Shown one piece after another: positions 18,605 to 26,503 of a DNA stretch of 64,000 bases. Position 1 is the stretch's first letter. Each line of letters starts with the position of its first letter. The stretch spans positions 62,001-126,000 of the forward strand of contig NZ_JACZEP010000009.1 in NCBI RefSeq assembly GCF_014863355.1, read 5' to 3'. Origin of the DNA: Aminobacter carboxidus. Lineage in GTDB: Bacteria > Pseudomonadota > Alphaproteobacteria > Rhizobiales > Rhizobiaceae. The translations under genes were made by a program, and so were the position numbers. The notes beneath the pieces were generated by a model. That model saw only the letters and a program-made list of their open reading frames with translations. It was not told the origin of the DNA and searched no databases.

Positions 18605-20101
18605 ATGAATGTCAGTCCCGCACCCAAACGACCGTCAGCCAGGGACAATCCGCGCCAGGCCGTGGTCATCGTCCATGGCATGGGCGAGCAGCGTCCGATG
18701 GACACCATCCGCGGCTTCGTCAGCGCTGTGTGGAGTTCCGATCTCAGCCGCACCGAGGGCCGGTTCGGCGCGCGCAAGCCAGATCCCGATGGCAATGGGC
18801 TGATCAACAAGAGCTGGGTTCACCCGGACCGGCGCGCGCGCTCCTACGAGCTGCGCCGCATCACCACGCCCGACGACGTCAACGGGCGGCGAACCGAATT
18901 CTATGAGCTCTACTGGTCCGACATCACCCAGGGCACCACCATCCAGCGCCTGGTTGCCTGGGTGAAGGGCCTTTTGCTGCGCAAGTGGTCTGACGTACCC
19001 GTCGATGCACGGCGGCTCTACATCGCCGCCTGGGTGGTTTCAGTGCTGGTTGCAGCCCTGCTGGTCGTGCCCAACCTGATCGAGTGGTTCGGGCTTGGAA
19101 CGTGGCTCGCGCCGGGCTGGGTCTGGAGTCTTGCCGCTGTCGTCGTCGGCTGGCTGATCAGCAGTTTTCTGCTGCCTTATTTCGGCGATGTCGCCATCTA
19201 CGTCCGCGCCGAACCCGACACCATCGCCAAGCGCACCGAAGTTCGGGAGAGGGGGCTTGCGTTGTTGCGCGGGCTGAATGACGACCCGACATATGACCGC
19301 ATCGTCGTTGTCGCCCACAGCCTTGGCACCATCGTTGCCTACGACATCCTGCAGCTGCTGTGGGCCGAACGCGCTCCGAGCGGCCGCAATAACCGCACCG
19401 AGCCGGAACTGCTCAAGGCGTTCCGCGCCGTCGGCAAGAAAGCACTGCCCATCGACAGCGCCGAGCGGGCCAAGGTTGTGATGGATGCAGCCCAGCTGGC
19501 CGAATTTCGCAGCCTGCAATGGCAGCTCTATCGTCAGTTGCGCACCGCACCGTCCGACAAGCTCGACAGCTGGAAGGTCAGCGACTTCGTCACCTTCGGC
19601 AGCCCGCTCACCCATGCCGAGTTCCTAGTCACGCACAATGCCGCCGACTTTGCCAAGGCTGTCGACGAGCGGCTGCTGTCGACCTGCCCGCCGGTGGCGG
19701 AAACCAAGACGTCGGGCATCCTCTATCCCCAGAGGTCGCCGAGATATCCGCATCATGCCGCGATCTTTTCGGCGACGCGCTGGACCAATATCCATGACAG
19801 GGGCAATGGCTGGCTGACCGGCGATCCGATCTCCGGTCCGCTGGTCGAGAATTTCGGCCCCGGCATTCTCAACATCCAAGTCAGCCTGAACTGGGCGCTC
19901 GGCCGTATCTTCACGCATACCAATTACTGGTCGACGTCAGCTCAGGGCTGGGAGGTGCTGGCATCGGGCGAGCGTGGTTTGCGCAGCCATCTCGACGTGT
20001 TGCGCGATGCCGTCGACCTTGGCCGCAAGGCCGACCTGGTTCCGCCCGTGCCGAAGCCTTCTGTCCGTCGGCGCAGGAAGCCGGCGGGTCCCACGGTCTA
20101 G
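18605..20101 (+). CDS. Membrane-associated alpha/beta-hydrolase-like protein of unknown function
   Basis: Unrecognised 498-residue protein with lipase-type features: an early strand-turn VVIVHGMGE (about residues 20-28, oxyanion-type HG turn) and the nucleophile elbow VVAHSLGTIVAYD with Ser239 as candidate nucleophile. Between them sit two adjacent hydrophobic segments (about 140-160 and 173-195), so the catalytic half probably faces one side of the inner membrane. No signal peptide is seen. ATG 18605 is preferred because GGGGGGAT precedes it; an earlier in-frame start lies in the pntB terminator. Its stop overlaps that of lysE-type gene on the other strand. Candidate activities are esterase, lipase or thioesterase. 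Confidence 0.7.
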   Translation: MNVSPAPKRPSARDNPRQAVVIVHGMGEQRPMDTIRGFVSAVWSSDLSRTEGRFGARKPDPDGNGLINKSWVHPDRRARSYELRRITTPDDVNGRRTEFYELYWSDITQGTTIQRLVAWVKGLLLRKWSDVPVDARRLYIAAWVVSVLVAALLVVPNLIEWFGLGTWLAPGWVWSLAAVVVGWLISSFLLPYFGDVAIYVRAEPDTIAKRTEVRERGLALLRGLNDDPTYDRIVVVAHSLGTIVAYDILQLLWAERAPSGRNNRTEPELLKAFRAVGKKALPIDSAERAKVVMDAAQLAEFRSLQWQLYRQLRTAPSDKLDSWKVSDFVTFGSPLTHAEFLVTHNAADFAKAVDERLLSTCPPVAETKTSGILYPQRSPRYPHHAAIFSATRWTNIHDRGNGWLTGDPISGPLVENFGPGILNIQVSLNWALGRIFTHTNYWSTSAQGWEVLASGERGLRSHLDVLRDAVDLGRKADLVPPVPKPSVRRRRKPAGPTV

Positions 20102-20730
20102 CGCTGGGCTTCGGTTGCCATCTTCACTGCCAGGCCGGCGAGCACCGTGCCCATCAGCCAGCGCTGCACCGCGACCCAGCCGGGGTTGTTGGCGAGGAAC
20201 GTCGAGATCGAACCCGCCGACAGCGCGATCATCGCATTGACCGAGACGCTGATACAGATCTGGATCGTGCCGAGCAGCAGCAACTGGGCCAGCACGTTGC
20301 CGGCCGCCGGGTCGATGAACTGCGGCAGCAGCGACAGATAGAACACTGCGACCTTGGGATTGAGCAGGTTGGTGAAGAAGCCCATGGCGAACAGCTTGCG
20401 CGGGCCATCCCTAGGCAATGCGCGGACGTGGAACGGCGAGCGGCCGCCCGGGCGGATCGCCTGCCAGGCGAGCCAGAGCAGATAGGCAGCGCCAGCGAAG
20501 CGGATGGCGTCATAGGCGTAGGGCACGGCGAGCACCAGTGCGGTGATGCCGAAAGCCGCGCACAGCATGTAGACGACGAAACCGAGCGCCACCCCGCCAA
20601 GCGAGATCAGGCCGGCCCTGGGGCCCTGGCTGAGCGAACGCGACACCAGGTAGATCATGTTGGGACCGGGCGTCAGCACCATACCAAGGGCAATAGCCGC
20701 GAATGCGATGAGGCTGGCTGTCTCGGGCAT
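20098..20730 (-). CDS. LysE/RhtB family exporter
   Basis: Inner-membrane exporter of amino acids or related metabolites (RhtB branch of the LysE family). The 210-residue product has six hydrophobic segments and the family motif GMVLTPGPNMIYLVSRSLSQG near residues 14-34 in the first helix-loop. ATG 20730 is preceded by AGGGGAAT; an upstream in-frame start is not supported. The stop shares two bases with the stop of the convergent hydrolase gene, leaving no room for a terminator between them. Substrate unknown. Confidence 0.88.
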   Translation of the reverse strand: MPETASLIAFAAIALGMVLTPGPNMIYLVSRSLSQGPRAGLISLGGVALGFVVYMLCAAFGITALVLAVPYAYDAIRFAGAAYLLWLAWQAIRPGGRSPFHVRALPRDGPRKLFAMGFFTNLLNPKVAVFYLSLLPQFIDPAAGNVLAQLLLLGTIQICISVSVNAMIALSAGSISTFLANNPGWVAVQRWLMGTVLAGLAVKMATEAQR

Positions 20731-20811
20731 GCTATTCCCCTCGTGGCGCGATGATATCGAGGGAATGGTTATCGACTGTTGCCGCACCTCGACAGGGGCA
20801 GCATGGCACAA

Positions 20812-21207
20812 CTAGTTGCGGCAGCCGGCCTCGATGTTGTTGCCGTCGGGGTCAAGCACATAGGCGCCGTAGTAGCCCATCTCCGCCGGCCCGCGCGGGC
20901 CGGGCATGCCGTTGTCGATGCCGCCATTTTCCAGTGCCGCCTTGTGGAAGGCGTTCACCTTGGCATGGTTGTCGACGGAAAAGGCGAGGTGGAGCGGGCT
21001 CGCCGAGGTGACGTGGCCGCCGCTCCAGAAACTTGGCTGGTCGGTGCCGATCCACAGGAATGGGATCGGCTCCGACGCGCTCTTGCCGAGCAAAAACGAG
21101 GTTGGCGAATTGTCGATGGTCGAAAGCCCGATCGCACTGGCGACCGCGTCGTAGAAGCGCCGGGAGGCGGCCAGGTCGCGAACGCGAAATCCGACATGAT
21201 CGAACAT
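20812..21207 (-). CDS. VOC family (glyoxalase-like) protein
   Basis: Small metal-dependent vicinal-oxygen-chelate protein of 131 residues. The start MFDHVGFRVRDLAASRRFYDA is the classic first strand with a metal-ligand histidine (His4), His73 in the middle strand (LHLAFSVD) is a probable second, and the C-terminal YYGAYVLDPDGNNIEA block carries the third-strand glutamate. Enzymes of this fold include lyases, dioxygenases and antibiotic-binding proteins; nothing here selects between them. It is followed on the same strand by LysE-type gene 81 bases on. Confidence 0.85.
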   Translation of the reverse strand: MFDHVGFRVRDLAASRRFYDAVASAIGLSTIDNSPTSFLLGKSASEPIPFLWIGTDQPSFWSGGHVTSASPLHLAFSVDNHAKVNAFHKAALENGGIDNGMPGPRGPAEMGYYGAYVLDPDGNNIEAGCRN

Positions 21208-21225
21208 GGCGGCCTCCCTCGCGCC

Positions 21226-21702
21226 CTATTTGAGCGGGGCGGTCAGCTGCAGCGCGCCGATTGCTACGGCGGCGTTGAGGCCGGTCTGAGTCTGCAGGCT
21301 GACCGGCTGCAGGGCGATCGAACGGCTCGATCCGCCAACCAGCACGTTGGCGCCAAGGCCGACGGCGATGGTTGCTTCGGCGGTGGCGCCGAGATAGTTG
21401 CCGGCGAGGCCGCCCGGATCATAGACGTCGCGGCTCGGCGCCAGCACCAGCCACTCCAGCGCGCCGCCGGTGGTGGTGCCGAGGTCGACGCCATATTTGT
21501 TGATGCGGCCGGAGTAGATCTCCTGGGCGCGGTTGCCGAAGGCCGGCGTGAAGGTGCACTGCATGTCCTTGCTCGAGCCGATGACGAAGCCGGTGCCGCC
21601 GTTGACGATGCAGCTCAGCATGCCGAGCTTGGCGCCGAATTGCGCCTGGGCAGGTGCCGCAAACGGCACAAGGGCAAGGGCGAGGATGGCGAGCTTTTTC
21701 AT
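21226..21702 (-). CDS. DUF992 family exported protein
   Basis: Exported 158-residue protein of the DUF992 family, so far mostly seen in Rhizobiales and without known function. A Sec signal (KKLAILALALVPFAAPAQAQ, cleavage near residue 20) is followed by a glycine-rich, beta-type mature domain with two cysteines (Cys31 and Cys49) that could pair in the periplasm. AGGATTCTCCT precedes the ATG. It lies 18 bases upstream of the VOC gene on the same strand and may share its transcript. Confidence 0.8.
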   Translation of the reverse strand: MKKLAILALALVPFAAPAQAQFGAKLGMLSCIVNGGTGFVIGSSKDMQCTFTPAFGNRAQEIYSGRINKYGVDLGTTTGGALEWLVLAPSRDVYDPGGLAGNYLGATAEATIAVGLGANVLVGGSSRSIALQPVSLQTQTGLNAAVAIGALQLTAPLK

Positions 21703-21777
21703 AGGAGAATCCTTTCAGGCATGAAGCGATATCAACCGCATAGCCGCTGAAAGGTTCCCGTCTGGAGGCGGGCGCGG

Positions 21778-22371
21778 CTAGGCGATCTCACGCAATTGCC
21801 GACGAATCGCGTCGGCGAAACGCATGACGCGCTCGGGCTGAGGCTTTTCTGCGGCATAAAACGACAGCATGGCAAAGCGGGCCTTTGGCGCGCATGCCTT
21901 GAACAGACCCCACTTCAGGATGCGGCGCACGGGCCGGCGCATGACAAGCCGGTCGACCCACCACGGGCTGCCAAGCGTGGTGATCGCCACGACATGGCGG
22001 AGCTTGCCGAGCAGGGGCCTGATCGGGCCGAAGTCGCTGCCATGGTCGAAGGCGATGCCGGGCGCGAAGACGCGGTCGACCCAGCCCTTCAGCATCGCCG
22101 GCAGGCCGAACCACCAGGTCGGGAACACAAGCACCAGCACTTCGGCGTGGCGAAGGGCCACAGCGTGAGATTCAAGGGCGCTATCGTCGAAGTGCTCGCC
22201 GTAATAGGATCCGCGCTCGGTGGCGGTGAGCCGCGGGTCGAAGTCGCTTGCATAGAGATCGAGCAGCGTGACGGTGTGGCCGGCGCTGGTGAGTTCGGCG
22301 ACCGCCGTCTCGGCGAAATGCCGGTTGAGGCTTGCGGGCAGCGGATGCGACAGGACGACAAGGCAATTCAC
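21778..22371 (-). CDS. NAD(P)H-dependent flavodoxin-fold oxidoreductase (quinone reductase type)
   Basis: Flavin-dependent quinone reductase-like enzyme (Flavodoxin_2 / KefF-MdaB type) of 197 residues. The early VVLSHPLPASLNRHFAE block (residues 5-21) is the phosphate-binding start of this family, and FPTWWFGLPAMLKGWVDRV (about 82-100) is the conserved flavin/dimer segment. The start is GTG 22371 with GAGG upstream. Such proteins protect against quinones or accompany potassium-efflux channels, but no channel gene is adjacent. Electron acceptor unknown. Confidence 0.82.
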   Translation of the reverse strand: MNCLVVLSHPLPASLNRHFAETAVAELTSAGHTVTLLDLYASDFDPRLTATERGSYYGEHFDDSALESHAVALRHAEVLVLVFPTWWFGLPAMLKGWVDRVFAPGIAFDHGSDFGPIRPLLGKLRHVVAITTLGSPWWVDRLVMRRPVRRILKWGLFKACAPKARFAMLSFYAAEKPQPERVMRFADAIRRQLREIA

Positions 22372-22393
22372 GGCAATGCCTCGTCAGGAAGGA

Positions 22394-23245
22394 TCAGACG
22401 CCACCGCGCGTGCGGGCGAGACCGTCGACCGCCGGCTTGTAGTTGGGGTCGAGCCGGACCGCCTCGGAATAAGCCTTGGCGGCCTTGGCCTTGTCGCCGC
22501 GGCGCTCGTAGATCAGCGCCTGGTTGGCCCAGCTCTCGGCGATCTTGCCGTCGAGCTTGATCGCCATGTTGAAGTCGGCGAAGGCGTTGTCGTCGTCGCC
22601 GGTGGCGAGGTAGGACAGGCCGCGGCCGTTATAGGGCTCGGCGGCATCAGGCGACAGCGAGATCGCCTTGGAGAAATCCTCGAGGGCAAAGGCGTGCTGG
22701 CCCTGCTGCTGATAGATCAGGCCGCGATTGTGGTAGGCGCGCGGATCGGTTGTGTCGAGCTCGATCGCCTTCTGGAAATCGTTGAAGGCATCCTGGGTGC
22801 GGCCTGCCTTGCGGTAGAGATTGCCGCGCCCGATGTAAGCCGCGTCGTAAGACGCGTTGAGCTGGATCGCCTTGTTGTAGTCGGCCAGCGCCGAGGCCTG
22901 GTTGCCCATGAAGCGGTAGATCAGCGCCCGGTTCGAATAGGCCTGGTAGAAGTTCGGGTTGAGCTGCAGCGCCCGGTCGAAATCCTGCAGGGCCTCGCGG
23001 TACTTGCCGCCGCGGCCATAGGCCGAGCCGCGCACGTTGTAGGCTTCTGGGTCGTTGGGATTGCTCGAGATGACGGCGCTCAGCGACGAGATGTTTTCGC
23101 TCGAGCCCTGCATCGTGTCGATGCGCGTCAACTCGCCGGCCGGGCCGGACGACTGGCAACCGGCGACGGTCATGGCGACCAGCACGAGGGCTGTCATGGC
23201 GCCGCTGCGCAGCAGGGAATTGCGGTTGCTCATGACTGCATTCAT
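22394..23245 (-). CDS. TPR-repeat lipoprotein
   Basis: Envelope lipoprotein of about 283 residues built from tetratricopeptide repeats. After MNAVMSNRN the signal core ends in the lipobox VAGC (lipidated Cys about residue 30). The mature part holds about six TPR units recognisable by repeated A..Y.NRG.....G....A..D...A (for example SNRALIYRFMGNQASALADYNKAI). Overall plan is like NlpI-type scaffold lipoproteins. ATG 23245 is chosen because the longer in-frame reading adds a basic, non-signal extension. Partners are unknown. Confidence 0.85.
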   Translation of the reverse strand: MNAVMSNRNSLLRSGAMTALVLVAMTVAGCQSSGPAGELTRIDTMQGSSENISSLSAVISSNPNDPEAYNVRGSAYGRGGKYREALQDFDRALQLNPNFYQAYSNRALIYRFMGNQASALADYNKAIQLNASYDAAYIGRGNLYRKAGRTQDAFNDFQKAIELDTTDPRAYHNRGLIYQQQGQHAFALEDFSKAISLSPDAAEPYNGRGLSYLATGDDDNAFADFNMAIKLDGKIAESWANQALIYERRGDKAKAAKAYSEAVRLDPNYKPAVDGLARTRGGV

Positions 23246-23310
23246 CGCTGCGTGTCCCTCGCTTGCGCCTCTACGGCTTGAGCGCCGCGTCCGATGGAAA
23301 CCGGACAAAA

Positions 23311-23346
23311 CAAAAAGGTGGCGGCGATTTTTGGTCGCCCCACCTT
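23311..23346 (-). terminator. Terminator downstream of rpsU
   Basis: Read on the minus strand: AAGGTGGGGCGA, short A/C loop, then TCGCCGCCACCTT and TTTTG, i.e. a long stem with one bulge followed by T residues. It starts 37 bases after the rpsU stop and lies before the TPR lipoprotein gene. Confidence 0.75.
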
Positions 23347-23382
23347 ATCGTTATCCTTCGAAAAGGACCAAAGATTGGCAGA

Positions 23383-23649
23383 TCAACGTGCCGGACGTGC
23401 GCCAGCACCTGCACCAGCGGCAGCTGCCGGGCGCGGCGTGCTGGGCAGCAGGCCTTCGCGCTGGGCGCGCTTGCGAGCCAGCTTGCGGGCGCGGCGAACG
23501 GCTTCAGCCTTTTCACGAGCACGCTTTTCCGAAGGCTTCTCGTAGTGACCGCGCATCTTCATTTCACGGAAGATGCCTTCGCGCTGCATTTTCTTTTTCA
23601 GCGCGCGAAGCGCCTGGTCAACATTGTTATCGCGGACGAGTACCTGCAC
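23383..23649 (-). CDS. rpsU: 30S ribosomal protein S21
   Basis: Small-subunit ribosomal protein that helps base-pairing of mRNA with 16S rRNA. The product begins (M)[20 protein letters not shown], the S21 signature, followed by a highly basic central helix. The length of 88 residues exceeds the usual 70 or so because of a C-terminal extension of Ala/Gly/Pro ending GARPAR. The start is GTG 23649 with AGGA seven bases upstream; there is no ATG at this position. It has its own promoter candidate and terminator. Confidence 0.93.
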   Translation of the reverse strand: MQVLVRDNNVDQALRALKKKMQREGIFREMKMRGHYEKPSEKRAREKAEAVRRARKLARKRAQREGLLPSTPRPAAAAGAGAGARPAR

Positions 23650-23740
23650 GTGTGATCCTGTCTTTCGGGTTCGAAATCCTAAGGCTAGCGGCAATAGCCA
23701 CGATGCCTCCGCGATGGGTTCCACCGCGAATTGTGGGCGG

Positions 23741-23769
23741 CTGATAGCAGAATCAGGTCTGCTTGTCCA
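23741..23769 (-). promoter_or_regulatory. Candidate housekeeping promoter for rpsU
   Basis: On the minus strand TGGACA (23769-23764), 17-base spacer, TATCAG (23746-23741). It would give a leader of about 85 bases before the GTG start. Spacing is ideal and both hexamers are close to the sigma-70 consensus, but no experimental support exists. Confidence 0.35.
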
Positions 23770-23888
23770 CCACAAAGGCCGCATTTCCTGCGCTCTGTGC
23801 GAAAGCCGAAGGCGAGCCATGCCCACTTCCGCCGCAATCCAAGCTGACCAAGCCTCTCCCACTTTCGAATCCCATATGCAAGGTTTTC

Positions 23889-25073
23889 ATGCGTTCACTG
23901 ATTTTCGCCCTGGCGCTCGCAGCAGCCATTCCGCAGGCTCATGCCGCCGATCTCATCGGTTTCTGGGACAAGCCGCAGCACGGTGGCAACAGCTTCAACC
24001 GCCTGCCGCCCGACCAGGCCTATTTCGATGCGCTGCGCGGCTATGGCGCCAGCTGGGTGCGGCTGTCCTATGACAAGTGGAAGCCACAGAAACGCGATTT
24101 CCTGATCGGCACCGCCGACAAATATGAAGGCCTCGTCGCTTCCGACGTGAAGACGCTGAAGACCGTGCTCGACCGTGCCGACAAGGCTGGTCTCAAGGTG
24201 GTCATCGCGCCGCTGTCGCTGCCGGGGATGCGCTGGGCGCAGAATAATGGCGACAAATTCGACGGCCGGCTGTGGCAGGACAAGGCCTACTGGGCCGAGA
24301 CGGCCGCGTTCTGGCGTGATCTCGCTGCCGAGCTCAAGGACCATCCGGCGGTTGCCGCCTACAATATCGTCAACGAGCCGGCGCCGGAAAAGAACAACGG
24401 CCTTGCCGAGCATGCCGACACAGCCGCGATGCAGGCCTGGTATGCCAGGCAGAAGGGCAGCGCCCGCGACCTGCCCGCCTTCTACGAGACGGTGATCAAG
24501 GCGATCCGCGAAGTCGATCCGGCGACCCCTGTCATGGCCGATGCCGGCTGGTATGCGGCGGCCGATGCCTTTTCCTATTGGCCCGGCCCGCTGTCGGACG
24601 ACCGCGTGCTCTATTCCTTCCACATGTACGAGCCCTATGCCGCGACCAGCAGCCCGAACATGAAGCGCGATAAGCCCTACCAGTATCCTGGCATTGTGCC
24701 TTATGGCGACACCGAGGAGAATTGGGATGCCGCGCGGGTCAAGGCGTATCTCGCCCAGCCGGTGCAATGGGCCGACAGCCACGGCATCGCCCGCAACCGC
24801 GTCGTCGCCGGCGAATTCGGCTGCATGCGACGGCTGCCGTTCTGCACGCAATATCTCGAGGACGTGCTCGCCCCGCTCGACGCCGACAAGCTGCACTGGG
24901 CCTTCTACAGCTTCCGCGAGGACGCCTGGGACGGCATGGACTACGAGCTCGGCGCGGGCAAGGTGAACTGGAAATACTGGGACGCGATGGAAAAGAACGA
25001 GCCCGATCCGGTCAAGCGCAAGGCGACACCAGAGTTCGAGCCGATCTCCAGGCGCCTGTCGGCATCGAAGTAG
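23889..25073 (+). CDS. Secreted glycoside hydrolase family 5 enzyme (cellulase/mannanase type)
   Basis: Exported glycosidase that cleaves a beta-glycan such as cellulose, mannan or a related oligosaccharide. The 394-residue product has a Sec signal (RSLIFALALAAAIPQAHA) and a single TIM-barrel catalytic domain. Both retaining-enzyme glutamates are in place: the acid/base Glu163 in YNIVNEP and the nucleophile Glu309 in VVAGEFG. No carbohydrate-binding module or linker is present. It stands alone between rpsU and a DUF2000 gene on the other strand. Action on plant or self-made polymer cannot be told apart. Confidence 0.85.
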   Translation: MRSLIFALALAAAIPQAHAADLIGFWDKPQHGGNSFNRLPPDQAYFDALRGYGASWVRLSYDKWKPQKRDFLIGTADKYEGLVASDVKTLKTVLDRADKAGLKVVIAPLSLPGMRWAQNNGDKFDGRLWQDKAYWAETAAFWRDLAAELKDHPAVAAYNIVNEPAPEKNNGLAEHADTAAMQAWYARQKGSARDLPAFYETVIKAIREVDPATPVMADAGWYAAADAFSYWPGPLSDDRVLYSFHMYEPYAATSSPNMKRDKPYQYPGIVPYGDTEENWDAARVKAYLAQPVQWADSHGIARNRVVAGEFGCMRRLPFCTQYLEDVLAPLDADKLHWAFYSFREDAWDGMDYELGAGKVNWKYWDAMEKNEPDPVKRKATPEFEPISRRLSASK

Positions 25074-25079
25074 CGCTCG

Positions 25080-25490
25080 TCAGGCCAGGAACTTCAGCCC
25101 GTTGACGATCTTGTCGATGAGCTTGCGTTCGCCATGCAGGCCGAGCCCGACGATGTCGAGTTCGGCGGCCGGCGTCGCCGCTACCGAGGCGCGGTTGTCG
25201 GCGTCGTTGCTGGTGGCAAACAGCGGCCGCGTGTAGATCGAAAACGCCAGCCCGCGCGAGCGCGCCCGCTCATAGGTGCGCCTTATCGTCGTGCTATCGG
25301 CGCCATAGACGAACACCGGCTCGCGGATCATTGCGAGATAAAAGTTGTCGTCATTGTCGCGATAGGGTTCGCCGGCCATCTCGGGATAGCCATGCATCAG
25401 CCCGCCGGTCAGGAAGGCCGAAATGTTGACCTTCTGCCAAGCGGCGAGATCGTCGATGAGGATGAGGGCGGTCTTTGTCGGGTACATCAT
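25080..25490 (-). CDS. DUF2000 family protein
   Basis: Small soluble protein of 136 residues of the DUF2000 type, a fold related to bacterial peptidyl-tRNA hydrolase 2-like proteins, with no established function. Recognisable blocks are the start TKTALILIDDLAAWQKVNISAFL and the central NFYLAMIREPVFVYGAD. The first two codons are both ATG (25490 and 25487). It converges on the GH5 gene with six bases between stops and is divergent from the AraC-type gene. Confidence 0.7.
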   Translation of the reverse strand: MMYPTKTALILIDDLAAWQKVNISAFLTGGLMHGYPEMAGEPYRDNDDNFYLAMIREPVFVYGADSTTIRRTYERARSRGLAFSIYTRPLFATSNDADNRASVAATPAAELDIVGLGLHGERKLIDKIVNGLKFLA

Positions 25491-25580
25491 GGCGTAAGCC
25501 TAGCTCCCGGTCCCGACGGGGTCTTGAACGTTTGTGCAAGGGCCCCGACATTGCAGCCTTAGGCACCACGGACTTGCTTG

Positions 25581-26408
25581 ATGACCCCCGCCTTGATGCT
25601 CAAAGACTTCATCGCCACCGACGAACCGGCCCAGGGTCTGCAGCGCCTTGTTGCGCGCTTCGGCGGCCATGCCTATGACCAGCACCGGCACGAAACCTAT
25701 GCCGTCGGCCACACGCTGTCGGGCGCGCAGGCCTTCCATTATCGTGGCAGCGACAGGGTCAGCGTCCAGCACGAATGCATGGTGCTGCATCCCGACGAGG
25801 TCCATGACGGCCATGCCGGCGTGCCGGAAGGTTTTTCCTATCGCATGCTCTATGTCGAGCCGTGGCTCGTCTGCCGTGGGCTCGGCCGCGACAGGCTCTT
25901 GCCTTTCGTACCTGGCGTGGTCGAGCGCGACGCCGAGCTTGCCGCCCTCATTGACGGCGCCTTCGCCGACTTCCCCAATCCGATGGAGCCGTTGCAGGCA
26001 GACGCCTTCGTCGCCGATGTCGCCGCGCACCTCGCTCGCCGCAGCGACGATGCGAAGCCGCAGCGCGCGACTGCACTGCCTGTCGAAAAGGTTGCCGCGG
26101 CGCGTTCGTTCCTCGCCGAGGAATTCGACCGGCAGGTGACCTCTGATGATCTCGAACGCATCACCGGCCTCGATCGGTTCGAGCTTTCCCGCGCCTTCCG
26201 CCAGCTTCTCGGCACCTCGCCACACCGCTATCTCGTCGGGCGCAGGCTGGCCGCCGCCCGTGCCCGTATGGCTGCCGGCGAGGGGCTGGCGGAAGCGGCC
26301 GATGCCTCTGGTTTCGCCGACCAGAGCCATATGACGCGTCATTTCCGTGCCCGCTACGGCATCACGCCGGGGCGCTTCGCAGAATTGGCGGGTGTTGGCA
26401 GGGCCTGA
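25581..26408 (+). CDS. AraC-family transcriptional regulator
   Basis: One-component regulator of about 275 residues. The N-terminal cupin-like sensing domain (residues 1-150) carries HAYDQHRHETYAVG and MVLHPDEVHDGHAG, typical of AraC ligand pockets. The C-terminal pair of helix-turn-helices includes VTSDDLERITGLDRFELSRAF and LAEAADASGFADQSHMTRHF, followed by YGITPGRF, the end-motif of the family. ATG 25581 follows a TTG that is also in frame. The MFS exporter gene begins 95 bases after its stop on the same strand and is the most likely target, though that is inference. Confidence 0.88.
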   Translation: MTPALMLKDFIATDEPAQGLQRLVARFGGHAYDQHRHETYAVGHTLSGAQAFHYRGSDRVSVQHECMVLHPDEVHDGHAGVPEGFSYRMLYVEPWLVCRGLGRDRLLPFVPGVVERDAELAALIDGAFADFPNPMEPLQADAFVADVAAHLARRSDDAKPQRATALPVEKVAAARSFLAEEFDRQVTSDDLERITGLDRFELSRAFRQLLGTSPHRYLVGRRLAAARARMAAGEGLAEAADASGFADQSHMTRHFRARYGITPGRFAELAGVGRA

Positions 26409-26503
26409 CGACTGGACCGTACAGTACCGCAGCGTGCACCATGAAAGCTACGCCACACGGGTCTATGTCAGCCTGTCCCTTGAAATGCGCCCGGAGTTAC
26501 GCC

